A model generated the notes under the pieces. That model ran no database searches, was not told the origin of the DNA, and saw nothing but the letters and a program-made list of their open reading frames with translations. 6,213 nt of DNA from Clostridia bacterium (GTDB lineage Bacteria; Bacillota; Clostridia; Oscillospirales; RGIG577): assembly GCA_017419325.1 (NCBI GenBank), contig JAFOLN010000072.1:1-6213 (forward strand). The letters are read 5' to 3'. The position numbers were made by a program, and so were the translations under genes. Shown here piece by piece: positions 1-5,507 of this stretch (the stretch's first letter is position 1; each line of letters starts with the position of its first letter).

Positions 1-34
1 TAGATGCCTCCCCGTATTGTTTTATTCTGCTCAT
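1..34 (-). CDS. 5' end of an unidentified gene, cut by the left window edge
   Basis: On the minus strand an ATG at 34-32 is preceded by GGAGG with a 7-base spacer, a clear ribosome binding site. Only eleven codons are visible (MSRIKQYGEAS), too few to name a family. The gap to the stop of the zinc-module gene upstream (109) is 74 bases with no hairpin-plus-T terminator, so the two genes may be transcribed together. I saw no convincing promoter in the gap: a TATAGT at 66-61 has no -35 partner. Confidence 0.6.
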   Translation of the reverse strand, partial: MSRIKQYGEAS

Positions 35-108
35 TGAAAAACCTCCAAAATCAAGCTTTTACTATAAATCCTGCTGTTTCTTTCTCTCGTCCATCGAAAC
101 ATGAAATT

Positions 109-819
109 CTACCGTATACACGCTAAAGACTCCTTTTGAGTTCTGGCGGCAGACAGCATATCGAGAAGCGCATAAACACGTTTTATCCCGGCGAGGCGCT
201 TCTGACGCTTTTTTCTTTTTTCCTCCTTCCTTCGGGAAAGCTTTTTCCCTTTTGATTTTCGCTTTTTCGATACTGGAGAAGCAGCGTCCTCTCCTTGTTT
301 ATTCTTGACGCCCGGAGTGATAGAAGTGCCGGATGTCTGCGCCGTTTTTTCGATATATGGATGCTCATCACGGTATTCGTCATGAGAGACGATGTATTCC
401 ACAAATTCAAATACCGTTTTGTAACGGCAGCCTTGATGGTGAAATCCTGAAATTACGGACTCCTGTCCTTCTTTTTGACATCTTTTATCGTAGTTTTTGT
501 GATACAAACGGAGGGTATTGCGCTTATCTTCGACAATTATCTTCCAGACGTCATGCCTTGAGTAATCATTAACAACGCCGTTAAGTATCTCAACTGCAAG
601 GCCATGGGCTTTACAGAATTCCCGTACACGCTTTCGCTCCTTTCTGTACTTTTGCGCAGCGGGAGGGCAGCATTGGCAGAGCCGATATCCATGCTCCCGG
701 GCATCTTCGAGGCTATCAAATGTACGGCGGCTTTCCTTCGGGATACGTTTAAGTATCTTGCAATGAGGGAAATGCGCGATCTTCCTGTGCGATTTCGCGC
801 TGTATATAAGAGTGCACAT
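109..819 (-). CDS. Small basic protein with an Ada-type zinc-binding module
   Basis: The 236-residue product has three parts. Residues 5-53 look like the zinc module of Ada and Ada-like nuclease-tail domains: H16-x3-C20, a conserved F34/A40/G44 spacing, then C48-x2-C51-P. Residues 64-150 form a globular alpha/beta-looking segment (VWKIIV, LRLYHKN, FEFVEYIVSHDEYR) that I do not recognise. Residues 185-208 are almost all Lys/Arg, which suggests nucleic-acid binding, followed by a short helix-like tail. No signal peptide or membrane segment is seen. The start at 819 is set by AAAGGAGG six bases upstream. The frame stays open to 1062, but that extension has no ribosome binding site and overlaps the promoter. 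The gene is divergent from the ATP-grasp/rtcB operon. In Ada this module takes a methyl group from DNA phosphotriesters; no alkyltransferase or AraC-type domain is present, so only the zinc fold and probable nucleic-acid contact are inferred. Confidence 0.75.
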   Translation of the reverse strand: MCTLIYSAKSHRKIAHFPHCKILKRIPKESRRTFDSLEDAREHGYRLCQCCPPAAQKYRKERKRVREFCKAHGLAVEILNGVVNDYSRHDVWKIIVEDKRNTLRLYHKNYDKRCQKEGQESVISGFHHQGCRYKTVFEFVEYIVSHDEYRDEHPYIEKTAQTSGTSITPGVKNKQGEDAASPVSKKRKSKGKKLSRRKEEKRKKRQKRLAGIKRVYALLDMLSAARTQKESLACIR

Positions 820-871
820 GACAATCCTCCTTTCATCTTTACTGCGCTCAGATTTTTTTCGCCTCAACCAC

Positions 872-898
872 AATATATCAGCCGATGTGTCCGAAAAA
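872..898 (-). promoter_or_regulatory. Promoter of the zinc-module gene with motif-like upstream element
   Basis: Read on the minus strand, an extended -10 box (TG-A-TATATT, 880-872) lies about 50 bases before the ATG at 819. No good -35 box is present. Instead TTTTTCGGACACATC (898-884) sits just upstream. It closely matches TTTTTCGGTACACATC in front of the HIRAN gene (5447-5462), with one base fewer and the first T 21 rather than 22 bases before the -10. The AAGTCCG half of the other sites is missing. It is therefore a probable variant of the shared promoter type, not a full copy. Confidence 0.55.
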
Positions 899-963
899 TT
901 TCCCCCGGTTCGAAAAACCGCAAAAAATCGAAAAACATACATATAAAGTGTCCCGCGTGCGTC

Positions 964-990
964 GCCGGGCTTTCCCCGAAAGCTTCCGGC
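964..990. repeat. Stable hairpin in the divergent spacer
   Basis: GCCGG (964-968) and GCTTTC (969-974) pair with GAAAGC (978-983) and CCGGC (986-990), giving an 11-bp stem with a CCC loop and a two-base TT bulge. No T-tract follows on either strand, so it is not a standard intrinsic terminator. It could be part of a small RNA or a protein-binding dyad; function unknown. Confidence 0.5.
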
Positions 991-1014
991 TCCGATGCCG
1001 TTTACTGCGGGAGC

Positions 1015-1056
1015 GTCTGCTGTACCGAGAATCAAATAAAAAACAGCAAAGCAGAC
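1015..1056. repeat. Inverted repeat, 7-bp arms
   Basis: GTCTGCT (1015-1021) is matched by AGCAGAC (1050-1056) across a 28-base A-rich loop. It ends four bases before the AAGTCCG promoter element at 1061. A TTTTT run follows at 1069-1073, twelve bases after the repeat, too far for a typical terminator. It may be chance, or the end of a short transcript from the spacer. Confidence 0.3.
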
Positions 1057-1060
1057 TACC

Positions 1061-1095
1061 AAGTCCGCTTTTTAGGACATGTACTTCGTTATAAT
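1061..1095 (+). promoter_or_regulatory. Promoter of the ATP-grasp/rtcB operon, AAGTCCG type
   Basis: AAGTCCG (1061-1067) is followed by CTTTTT and AGGACAT, then by a perfect TATAAT at 1090-1095. The heptamer starts exactly 29 bases before the -10, as at 4563 and 5440. The hexamer at 17-bp spacing is GCTTTT, a poor -35 box. Here the element is also an imperfect palindrome (AAGTCC, eight bases, GGACAT), which suggests binding by a dimeric regulator. Transcription would start near 1102. Confidence 0.65.
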
Positions 1096-1192
1096 GTCAT
1101 TGAAGGGTAAAAAGTGACGCGATGTCGTGAAAAACATATCTGAGACATGCAAAACAAACGTTAAAAAAGCAATCGGGAGGCGAGAAAGACAA

Positions 1193-2047
1193 ATGGTAAA
1201 CACAATACTTTTTCCGTCGTCTTATATGAACAGGCGTAAGATCGATGAGGATATGGCGCGTGAATACGACGCCGCTTTGGATACCGGACTTTTTGATACG
1301 ATAATCTTCGGTTATGACGATTGGTTCGAGGAGCGGAACCTCAGGCTCTCCTTTGTTCCCGAAAAAGAGGTCAACGCAATCTATCGCGGGTGGATGATGA
1401 AGCCGGAGCAGTATTACGAGTTTTATGATAAGCTTCTTTCCAGGAATGTGAGGCTTCAGACAACGCCGCAGATGTATACGCTTATGCACATTTTCCCGAA
1501 CATCTATCCGCAGATAGAAAAGGATACCGCGCGTATACATACATTCCCGCTGCATTCCGATATAGATATTCGTGACTGCATACGCGCGTTCGGACGTTTC
1601 ATGGTCAAGGATTATGTAAAATCCGTCAAGGGAACGGAGTTCCCGACTTATTTTGACGAAAGCACTTCACAGTCCGAGTTCGACCGATGGATGGAAGTAT
1701 TCTACGATTATCGCGGCGATCTGCTTACCGGAGGTATCTGCATCAAGGAATATCTGGAGCTTAAACGGTACGGTGAGCGGACAAATGAATACAGAGTATT
1801 TTATGGGAATAACGAAGTCATCAGCGTGTGCCGCAATTCACTTCAGGGGAATTTTACCACCGAGCCTTCCGAAGCTATGATTGAAAAATACAAAAATCTT
1901 GATAGCGTCTTCTATACAGTGGACTTTGCCGAGCTTTCGGACGGCTCGTGGAAAAACATAGGGGCAGGCGACGGCTCCGTATCCGGACTGTCGGAGGGGC
2001 AGTACTACGGCGCATTTTTCCGCGGCCTGTACCACGCAATGAATTGA
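1193..2047 (+). CDS. ATP-grasp protein, R2K-like clade
   Basis: The 284-residue product matches my recollection of the R2K-type ATP-grasp families (formerly DUF4343-like). The N-terminal part has the YRGWM...QYYEFYDKL segment (64-81) and TPQMY...H..PNIYP (91-106). The ATP-grasp core has MVKDYVKS (137-144) with nucleotide-binding lysines K139 and K143, IKEYLEL (184-190), EYRVF with R201 (199-203), VDFA with D244 (243-246), and W..IGAGDGSVSGL at the end (253-266). ATP-grasp enzymes join a carboxylate to an amine, thiol or nucleic-acid end using ATP; the substrate here is unknown. In relatives I recall, the last motif reads IExGDGQVSGL, so G257 replaces an expected acidic metal ligand. The start at 1193 is preferred because GGGAGG lies 12 bases upstream; the in-frame GTG at 1127 has none. 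The gene sits 40 bases before rtcB in the same operon, which points to RNA repair. No membrane segment is seen. Confidence 0.8.
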   Translation: MVNTILFPSSYMNRRKIDEDMAREYDAALDTGLFDTIIFGYDDWFEERNLRLSFVPEKEVNAIYRGWMMKPEQYYEFYDKLLSRNVRLQTTPQMYTLMHIFPNIYPQIEKDTARIHTFPLHSDIDIRDCIRAFGRFMVKDYVKSVKGTEFPTYFDESTSQSEFDRWMEVFYDYRGDLLTGGICIKEYLELKRYGERTNEYRVFYGNNEVISVCRNSLQGNFTTEPSEAMIEKYKNLDSVFYTVDFAELSDGSWKNIGAGDGSVSGLSEGQYYGAFFRGLYHAMN

Positions 2048-2087
2048 AGGCAGATTGTTGACATCACACAGCAGGGAAGTGATAAAT

Positions 2088-3326
2088 ATGTTTGAAATAA
2101 AGGGAAAGGTGAACACCGCCGTCTGCTATGCAAATACAGCGGAAGATTCGGCGATAGAGCAGATACGCCAGATGTGCGACTATCCCATTGCCGAGGGAAG
2201 CCGCATCCGTATAATGCCCGATGTTCACTTCGGAAAGGGCTGCACCATCGGCACCACCATGACGATAACCGATAAGGCCGTTCCGAATATAGTCGGCGTG
2301 GATATCGGCTGCGGAATGTATACCGTAAGGCTTGACAATAAGGAAATCGATTTTGAAAAGCTCGATGCTGCGGCGCATTATATCCCGTCCGGATATGGCG
2401 TCTGGGAGGGCAGAATTGAGCGATTTGACCTTACCGGGCTTCGCTGCTACAGGCAGCTTAAGGATTCAAGAAGGCTGGAAAGAAGCATAGGCACTCTTGG
2501 CGGGGGAAACCATTTCATTGAGGTGGACAGGGCGTCGGACGGAACGAATTATCTTGTCATCCACTCCGGAAGCCGCAATCTCGGAACGCAGGTCGCACAG
2601 ATTTATCAGAAGCTTGCAGTGGATCTCCAAAAGGGTATCGGCAGCTATCTCGAGGCAAGGGAGGAGATAATCCGCACTTACAAGGAGCAGGGAAGACGCT
2701 CGGAAATACAGGAGGCGCTGAAGAAGCTCAAATGGGAAAAGGAGAATAAGGAGCCGCAGGTTCCGCCGGAGCTTTGCTGGCTTTACGGAAAATATCTTAA
2801 AGACTATATTCATGATGTGGAAATCTGTCAGGCCTTTGCGCGGAGGAACCGCGAAAAGATGTCGGAGATTCTGCTTGAACGCAGCGGCCTTACGGGCAGC
2901 GATGCTTTTCACACCGTCCACAACTACATTGACACCGATGAAATGATACTCCGAAAGGGCGCCATCGCCGCTCATGCGGGGGAAAAGGTGCTGATTCCCA
3001 TAAACATGCGCGACGGAGCCGTGCTTGCCGTAGGAAAGGGAAACCCCGAATGGAATTATTCCGCGCCCCACGGCGCAGGACGCATCATGTCAAGAACGGA
3101 TGCAAAGAATACGCTCAGCATGAACGAGTACCGTGAGGCGATGAAGGGCATATATACGACCTCGGTAAACGACAGTACGCTGGATGAAGCCCCTATGGCC
3201 TACAAATCCCTTGACGATATCATCGGCGCGATACGCGACGCCGTAGACGTTATAGATATCATGAAGCCCGTATACAACTTCAAGGCTTCAGATGAAAAAC
3301 CGTGGCAGAAGAAGCCACAAGCTTGA
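2088..3326 (+). CDS. rtcB: RtcB-family tRNA-splicing/RNA-repair ligase
   Basis: RtcB joins a 2',3'-cyclic phosphate or 3'-phosphate RNA end to a 5'-OH end, using GTP and Mn2+ through a guanylated histidine. The 412-residue product is of normal family length (about 400-480). Metal and catalytic motifs are present in order: VDIGCGM with C75 (71-77), LGGGNHFIEV with N141, H142 and E145 (137-146), HSGSRNLG with H159 (159-166), HTVHNYID (275-282), RKGAIAAHAG (289-298), APHGAGRIMSR with the guanylated-type H328 (326-336), and the closing KPVYNFK with K399. A charged helical stretch at about 181-245 separates the metal motifs. The start at 2088 has AGGGAAGTGAT (a variant of AGGAGGTGAT) just upstream; in-frame TTG codons at 2055 and 2058 lack a site. 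It is the second gene of the operon after the ATP-grasp gene, with no archease gene in view. Its likely job is re-sealing RNA cut by stress or toxin nucleases. Confidence 0.95.
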   Translation: MFEIKGKVNTAVCYANTAEDSAIEQIRQMCDYPIAEGSRIRIMPDVHFGKGCTIGTTMTITDKAVPNIVGVDIGCGMYTVRLDNKEIDFEKLDAAAHYIPSGYGVWEGRIERFDLTGLRCYRQLKDSRRLERSIGTLGGGNHFIEVDRASDGTNYLVIHSGSRNLGTQVAQIYQKLAVDLQKGIGSYLEAREEIIRTYKEQGRRSEIQEALKKLKWEKENKEPQVPPELCWLYGKYLKDYIHDVEICQAFARRNREKMSEILLERSGLTGSDAFHTVHNYIDTDEMILRKGAIAAHAGEKVLIPINMRDGAVLAVGKGNPEWNYSAPHGAGRIMSRTDAKNTLSMNEYREAMKGIYTTSVNDSTLDEAPMAYKSLDDIIGAIRDAVDVIDIMKPVYNFKASDEKPWQKKPQA

Positions 3327-3341
3327 CATATCATCCCCAAA

Positions 3342-3390
3342 AGCGCACCGCCTGCGAAATCCTTATTCAAAGGCGGTGCGCTGTTTTTTT
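3342..3390 (+). terminator. Intrinsic terminator after rtcB
   Basis: AGCGCACCGCCT (3342-3353) pairs perfectly with AGGCGGTGCGCT (3371-3382) around a 17-base loop, followed by G and seven T (3384-3390). It lies 15 bases after the rtcB stop. On the minus strand the hairpin is followed by only four T, so it could act weakly for the converging WYL gene, which has no clear terminator of its own between 3391 and 3465. Confidence 0.9.
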
Positions 3391-3465
3391 CGAAATAGTG
3401 AAGCGCTTATAGCGGCATATTTCCGACACGCCGCATTCATTTTCATCCTTCTGACGTAAACGTGG

Positions 3466-4488
3466 TCAGTCGGCAGCTGCATCGTCCGTCGGATACTGCG
3501 CGGCAAGCCTTTGCGCCTCCTTCGCCATCATGTCGACGACGCTTTGGGGCGATACGATGCGGATATCACTGCCGAGGGACATTATCCATCCCAAAAACGG
3601 CGGGCTTACGGCTACGTTCACCGACGTTCTGAAGCGGCTGTCGTCCACAGGCATTATAAAAATGTCCTTTCCGAATCGGTCTATAAGGATGCCGACCATG
3701 TGGTTTTCCGCCTCAAGCGTCACGTTCACTTCCTCGCCGCTGTTCATGCCGAAAAGGCTCTTTGAATACTTAGGCGTACTGAACTTTTTAAAGAACTCCT
3801 GCCCCTCGCGCTTCTCATCAACAACGGATATTTTTATCATCTTGTCCACGCGGTAATGCTTTATCATATTTTCTCCGGCGTCGTAGGCGACGAGGTAATA
3901 ATACTCATCGTCCCACATCAGCGCCCACGGGCTTATCTGATACCACGCGCCGTCGCGGCGCATCTCCATCTTTTTCTCCACGTTCCAGCGGAAATACTTG
4001 AAGCGAATCTGACACCCGGCGTTTATCGCGTCGTGAATCTTGTCAACATTATAGTAAATGCTCTCGTTCATCGTCTTTACGCGGCCGGAGATGATGACCT
4101 GACGGTGAAGCTTCTTCGCCTCATATCTGCTGGCCAGAGACTCTATCTTTCTTATTAGCTCGTTCGACTTTTTGTCAGTGATAAACTTCGCCGACTGCAC
4201 GGAATCCACAAGAAGCTTAAGCTCCGGCAGTTCAAAGTCACGGCTCCCCAAATGATAAATGCATCTTCGCCCTGCCTGCTCCGAAATGATGTCGAGGCCG
4301 AAGTTTTTAAGCTCATCAAAATCGAGATAGAGCGTCTTTCTGTCGGCGTTCACGCCGTAAAGCGACAGCTTCTCAATGATCTCCTGCATGGTAAGACCGT
4401 GCGCGTCATCCGTTTCCTCGGAAAATATCTTCACAAGATAAAGCATCTTAAGCTTTTGATTATATCCTCTTCGTTCCTTACCGGCCAT
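3466..4488 (-). CDS. WYL-domain transcriptional regulator
   Basis: The 340-residue product has the usual layout of WYL regulators. An N-terminal winged helix-turn-helix covers about residues 10-80 (LKMLYLVKIF, LTMQEIIEKL, NADRKTLYLDFDEL, YHLGSR). The WYL domain covers about 145-220: ISPWALMWDDEYYYLVAYD, with Y197-Y198-L199 at the family's signature triad, then HYRVDKM with R213 and D215. A C-terminal WCX-like extension follows at about 250-330. WYL domains sense nucleotides or nucleic acids; PafBC and DriD respond to DNA damage. The start at 4488 has GGAGG with a 9-base spacer; an upstream in-frame TTG at 4524 has none. The gene is divergent from sfsA and converges on rtcB. An AAGTCCG element (4563-4581) lies about 30 bases upstream of its -10 box, a position suited to self-regulation. 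No kinase or membrane segment is present. What it binds is not shown by the sequence. Confidence 0.9.
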   Translation of the reverse strand: MAGKERRGYNQKLKMLYLVKIFSEETDDAHGLTMQEIIEKLSLYGVNADRKTLYLDFDELKNFGLDIISEQAGRRCIYHLGSRDFELPELKLLVDSVQSAKFITDKKSNELIRKIESLASRYEAKKLHRQVIISGRVKTMNESIYYNVDKIHDAINAGCQIRFKYFRWNVEKKMEMRRDGAWYQISPWALMWDDEYYYLVAYDAGENMIKHYRVDKMIKISVVDEKREGQEFFKKFSTPKYSKSLFGMNSGEEVNVTLEAENHMVGILIDRFGKDIFIMPVDDSRFRTSVNVAVSPPFLGWIMSLGSDIRIVSPQSVVDMMAKEAQRLAAQYPTDDAAAD

Positions 4489-4528
4489 GTCTTGCCGCCT
4501 CCGTTCAATAATATTGGAAGTCAAAACA

Positions 4529-4537
4529 ATAATACCA
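4529..4537 (-). promoter_or_regulatory. Extended -10 promoter of the WYL gene
   Basis: On the minus strand TGG-TATTAT (4537-4529) is an extended -10 box about 40 bases before the ATG at 4488. The hexamer at 17-bp spacing, TTCCAA, is weak. Transcription would start near 4522, giving a leader of about 34 bases. The shared AAGTCCG site lies just upstream. Confidence 0.5.
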
Positions 4538-4562
4538 TAAAAACGCGCCTTTTGGAATCATT

Positions 4563-4597
4563 AAGTCCGATTTTTGTTACAGTTTTGATGATATACT
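4563..4597 (+). promoter_or_regulatory. AAGTCCG-type promoter, distal promoter of sfsA or operator of the WYL gene
   Basis: AAGTCCG (4563-4569) is followed by ATTTTT, then TTACA, and TATACT at 4592-4597, again exactly 29 bases from heptamer start to -10. The 17-bp-spaced hexamer is GATTTT, a poor -35. Facing right it would start a transcript near 4604 with a leader of about 110 bases before sfsA. Facing left it lies upstream of the WYL promoter, so one site could serve both genes. Confidence 0.55.
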
Positions 4598-4648
4598 GCA
4601 TAAATGAGAAATAATATGAAGCCGCGCGCCGAGTCGTGGGGCAAAACA

Positions 4649-4677
4649 TTGATTTTATGTCAGCTTAAGGCTATAAT
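4649..4677 (+). promoter_or_regulatory. Consensus-like proximal promoter of sfsA
   Basis: TTGATT (4649-4654), a 17-base spacer and TATAAT (4672-4677) form a good housekeeping promoter. Transcription would start near 4684, about 30 bases before the sfsA start. It does not carry the AAGTCCG element, so sfsA likely has one constitutive and one regulated promoter. Confidence 0.75.
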
Positions 4678-4714
4678 ATAATACACATTTTCTAATCCCA
4701 AACAGGTGATCATT

Positions 4715-5386
4715 TTGCAGTATAAAAACATTACCGCGGCGGCTTTTATCGACCGGCCGAATCGGTTCACGGCGCGGGTCACGGTGAACGGGGAGACAGA
4801 GACCGTTCATGTAAAGAATACGGGGCGGTGCCGGGAGCTTCTCATGCCCGGCGCCGAGGTCTATCTGACCGAGCCCGGCACGCCGGGGCGGAAGACGCGC
4901 TATGACCTTGTCTCCGTGCGAAAGAAAAACGGCGTGCTCTTTAATATCGACAGTCAGGCTCCAAACGCCGTAACGAAGGAATGGCTCTCTTTGCAGGGCT
5001 TTGACAAGATTGTTCCCGAGTATACATACGGAAGCTCCCGCATTGATTTTTATATGGAGCGCGGCGACCGGCGGTATCTTATTGAGGTAAAAGGCTGCAC
5101 GCTTGAGGTGGACGGCGTGGGCTATTTCCCGGACGCGCCCACACAGCGCGGAGTGAAGCATATCCGCGAGCTCATCCGAGCCGCGAAGGAGGGATATCAT
5201 GCCGTTATAGCCTTCGTTATACAGATGGACGGCGTTGTCACGGTGCGCCCCAACATTGAGACTCATCCCGAGTTCGGCGAGGCTCTGGCCGCCGCAGAGG
5301 CCCAGGGGGTGCGCATACTTATGCTTCCGTGCCATGTAAAAAAGGACAGCATCTTTATCGCTCCCGATGTGAAATTCGGAGAGTAA
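4715..5386 (+). CDS. sfsA: SfsA family protein (sugar fermentation stimulation protein homologue)
   Basis: The 223-residue product carries all the family motifs: FIDRPNRF (11-18), HVKNTGRCRELL (32-43), RKTRYDL (59-65), PNAV (83-86), SRIDFY (108-113), YLIEVKGCTL (121-130) and FPDAPTQRGVKHIREL (138-153). D111, E124 and K126 have the layout of a PD-(D/E)xK nuclease-type active site. SfsA was named from E. coli sugar (maltose) use and reported to bind DNA; its biochemical role is still unsettled. The start is set at TTG 4715: AGGTGATC, which pairs with the 16S tail, lies with its AGG eight bases upstream, and the resulting N-terminus fits the family. A GTG at 4706 overlaps that site and lacks its own. 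The gene has its own promoters and is divergent from the WYL regulator. No clear terminator follows it, so read-through into the HIRAN gene is possible. Confidence 0.93.
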   Translation: MQYKNITAAAFIDRPNRFTARVTVNGETETVHVKNTGRCRELLMPGAEVYLTEPGTPGRKTRYDLVSVRKKNGVLFNIDSQAPNAVTKEWLSLQGFDKIVPEYTYGSSRIDFYMERGDRRYLIEVKGCTLEVDGVGYFPDAPTQRGVKHIRELIRAAKEGYHAVIAFVIQMDGVVTVRPNIETHPEFGEALAAAEAQGVRILMLPCHVKKDSIFIAPDVKFGE

Positions 5387-5390
5387 TACT

Positions 5391-5419
5391 TTTACGGCTT
5401 TACACAGAGCTCATATAAT
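5391..5419 (+). promoter_or_regulatory. Possible distal promoter of the HIRAN gene
   Basis: TTTACG (5391-5396), a 17-base spacer and TATAAT (5414-5419) lie directly after the sfsA stop. The -35 matches TTGACA at four of six positions. It would give a leader of about 80 bases and run through the AAGTCCG promoter downstream. Confidence 0.4.
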
Positions 5420-5439
5420 ATTTTTGAAAAAGCACAACT

Positions 5440-5474
5440 AAGTCCGTTTTTCGGTACACATCCTCTTTTATAAT
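5440..5474 (+). promoter_or_regulatory. Proximal promoter of the HIRAN gene, AAGTCCG type
   Basis: AAGTCCG (5440-5446) is followed by TTTTTCGGTACACATC (5447-5462) and a perfect TATAAT at 5469-5474, again 29 bases from heptamer to -10. The 17-bp-spaced hexamer is GTTTTT, not a real -35. Transcription would start near 5481, giving a short leader of about 27 bases that carries AAGGAGG. The T-tract and following bases nearly repeat those before the zinc-module gene. Confidence 0.65.
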
Positions 5475-5507
5475 CTAAGTGAAAACAAAAACGAAGGAGG
5501 ATGTTCC

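Larger units (their letters stand above)
820..1192. other. Divergent intergenic spacer, 373 bases
   Basis: The spacer separates the zinc-module gene (minus) from the ATP-grasp gene (plus). It holds a promoter for each direction (872-898 minus, 1061-1095 plus). The stretch of about 950-1030 is clearly richer in G and C than the A-rich sequence on both sides and contains the inverted repeats listed separately. Open frames across it (plus 604-1110 and 885-1094, and the minus extension above 819) lack ribosome binding sites and recognisable protein, so I see no coding gene here. About 91 bases of untranslated leader are expected before the ATP-grasp start. Confidence 0.7.

Noticed and set aside
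820..1062. N-terminal extension of the zinc-module protein by 81 residues (open frame to 1062, minus strand)
   Set aside because: The ATG at 819 has a near-perfect AAAGGAGG site, the zinc module starts right there, and the extension would span the gene's own promoter and a structured spacer.
604..1110. Plus-strand open frame of 168 codons
   Set aside because: It overlaps the zinc-module gene in the opposite direction, has no ribosome binding site, and shows no recognisable domain.
1127..1192. GTG at 1127 as the start of the ATP-grasp protein
   Set aside because: No ribosome binding site within range; the ATG at 1193 has GGGAGG upstream and gives the usual family N-terminus.
2058..2087. TTGACA at 2058-2063 as a -35 box for a separate rtcB promoter
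   Set aside because: No acceptable -10 box lies at 16-19 bases; the sequence there is the rtcB ribosome binding site and start.
2466..3071. Minus-strand open frame of 201 codons opposite rtcB
   Set aside because: It is antisense to the conserved RtcB core, with no ribosome binding site or domain.
4519..4524. TTGACT on the minus strand as a -35 box for the WYL gene
   Set aside because: The hexamer 17 bases on is GAGGCG, inside the ribosome binding site; the extended -10 at 4537-4529 is a better promoter.
4617..4682. Short plus-strand frame of 21 codons between the two sfsA promoters
   Set aside because: No Shine-Dalgarno sequence precedes it and it runs over the proximal sfsA promoter; a leader peptide cannot be supported.
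4655..5335. Minus-strand open frame of 226 codons opposite sfsA
   Set aside because: It mirrors a clear, fully conserved sfsA gene; its long open frame is a by-product of the codon use on the other strand.
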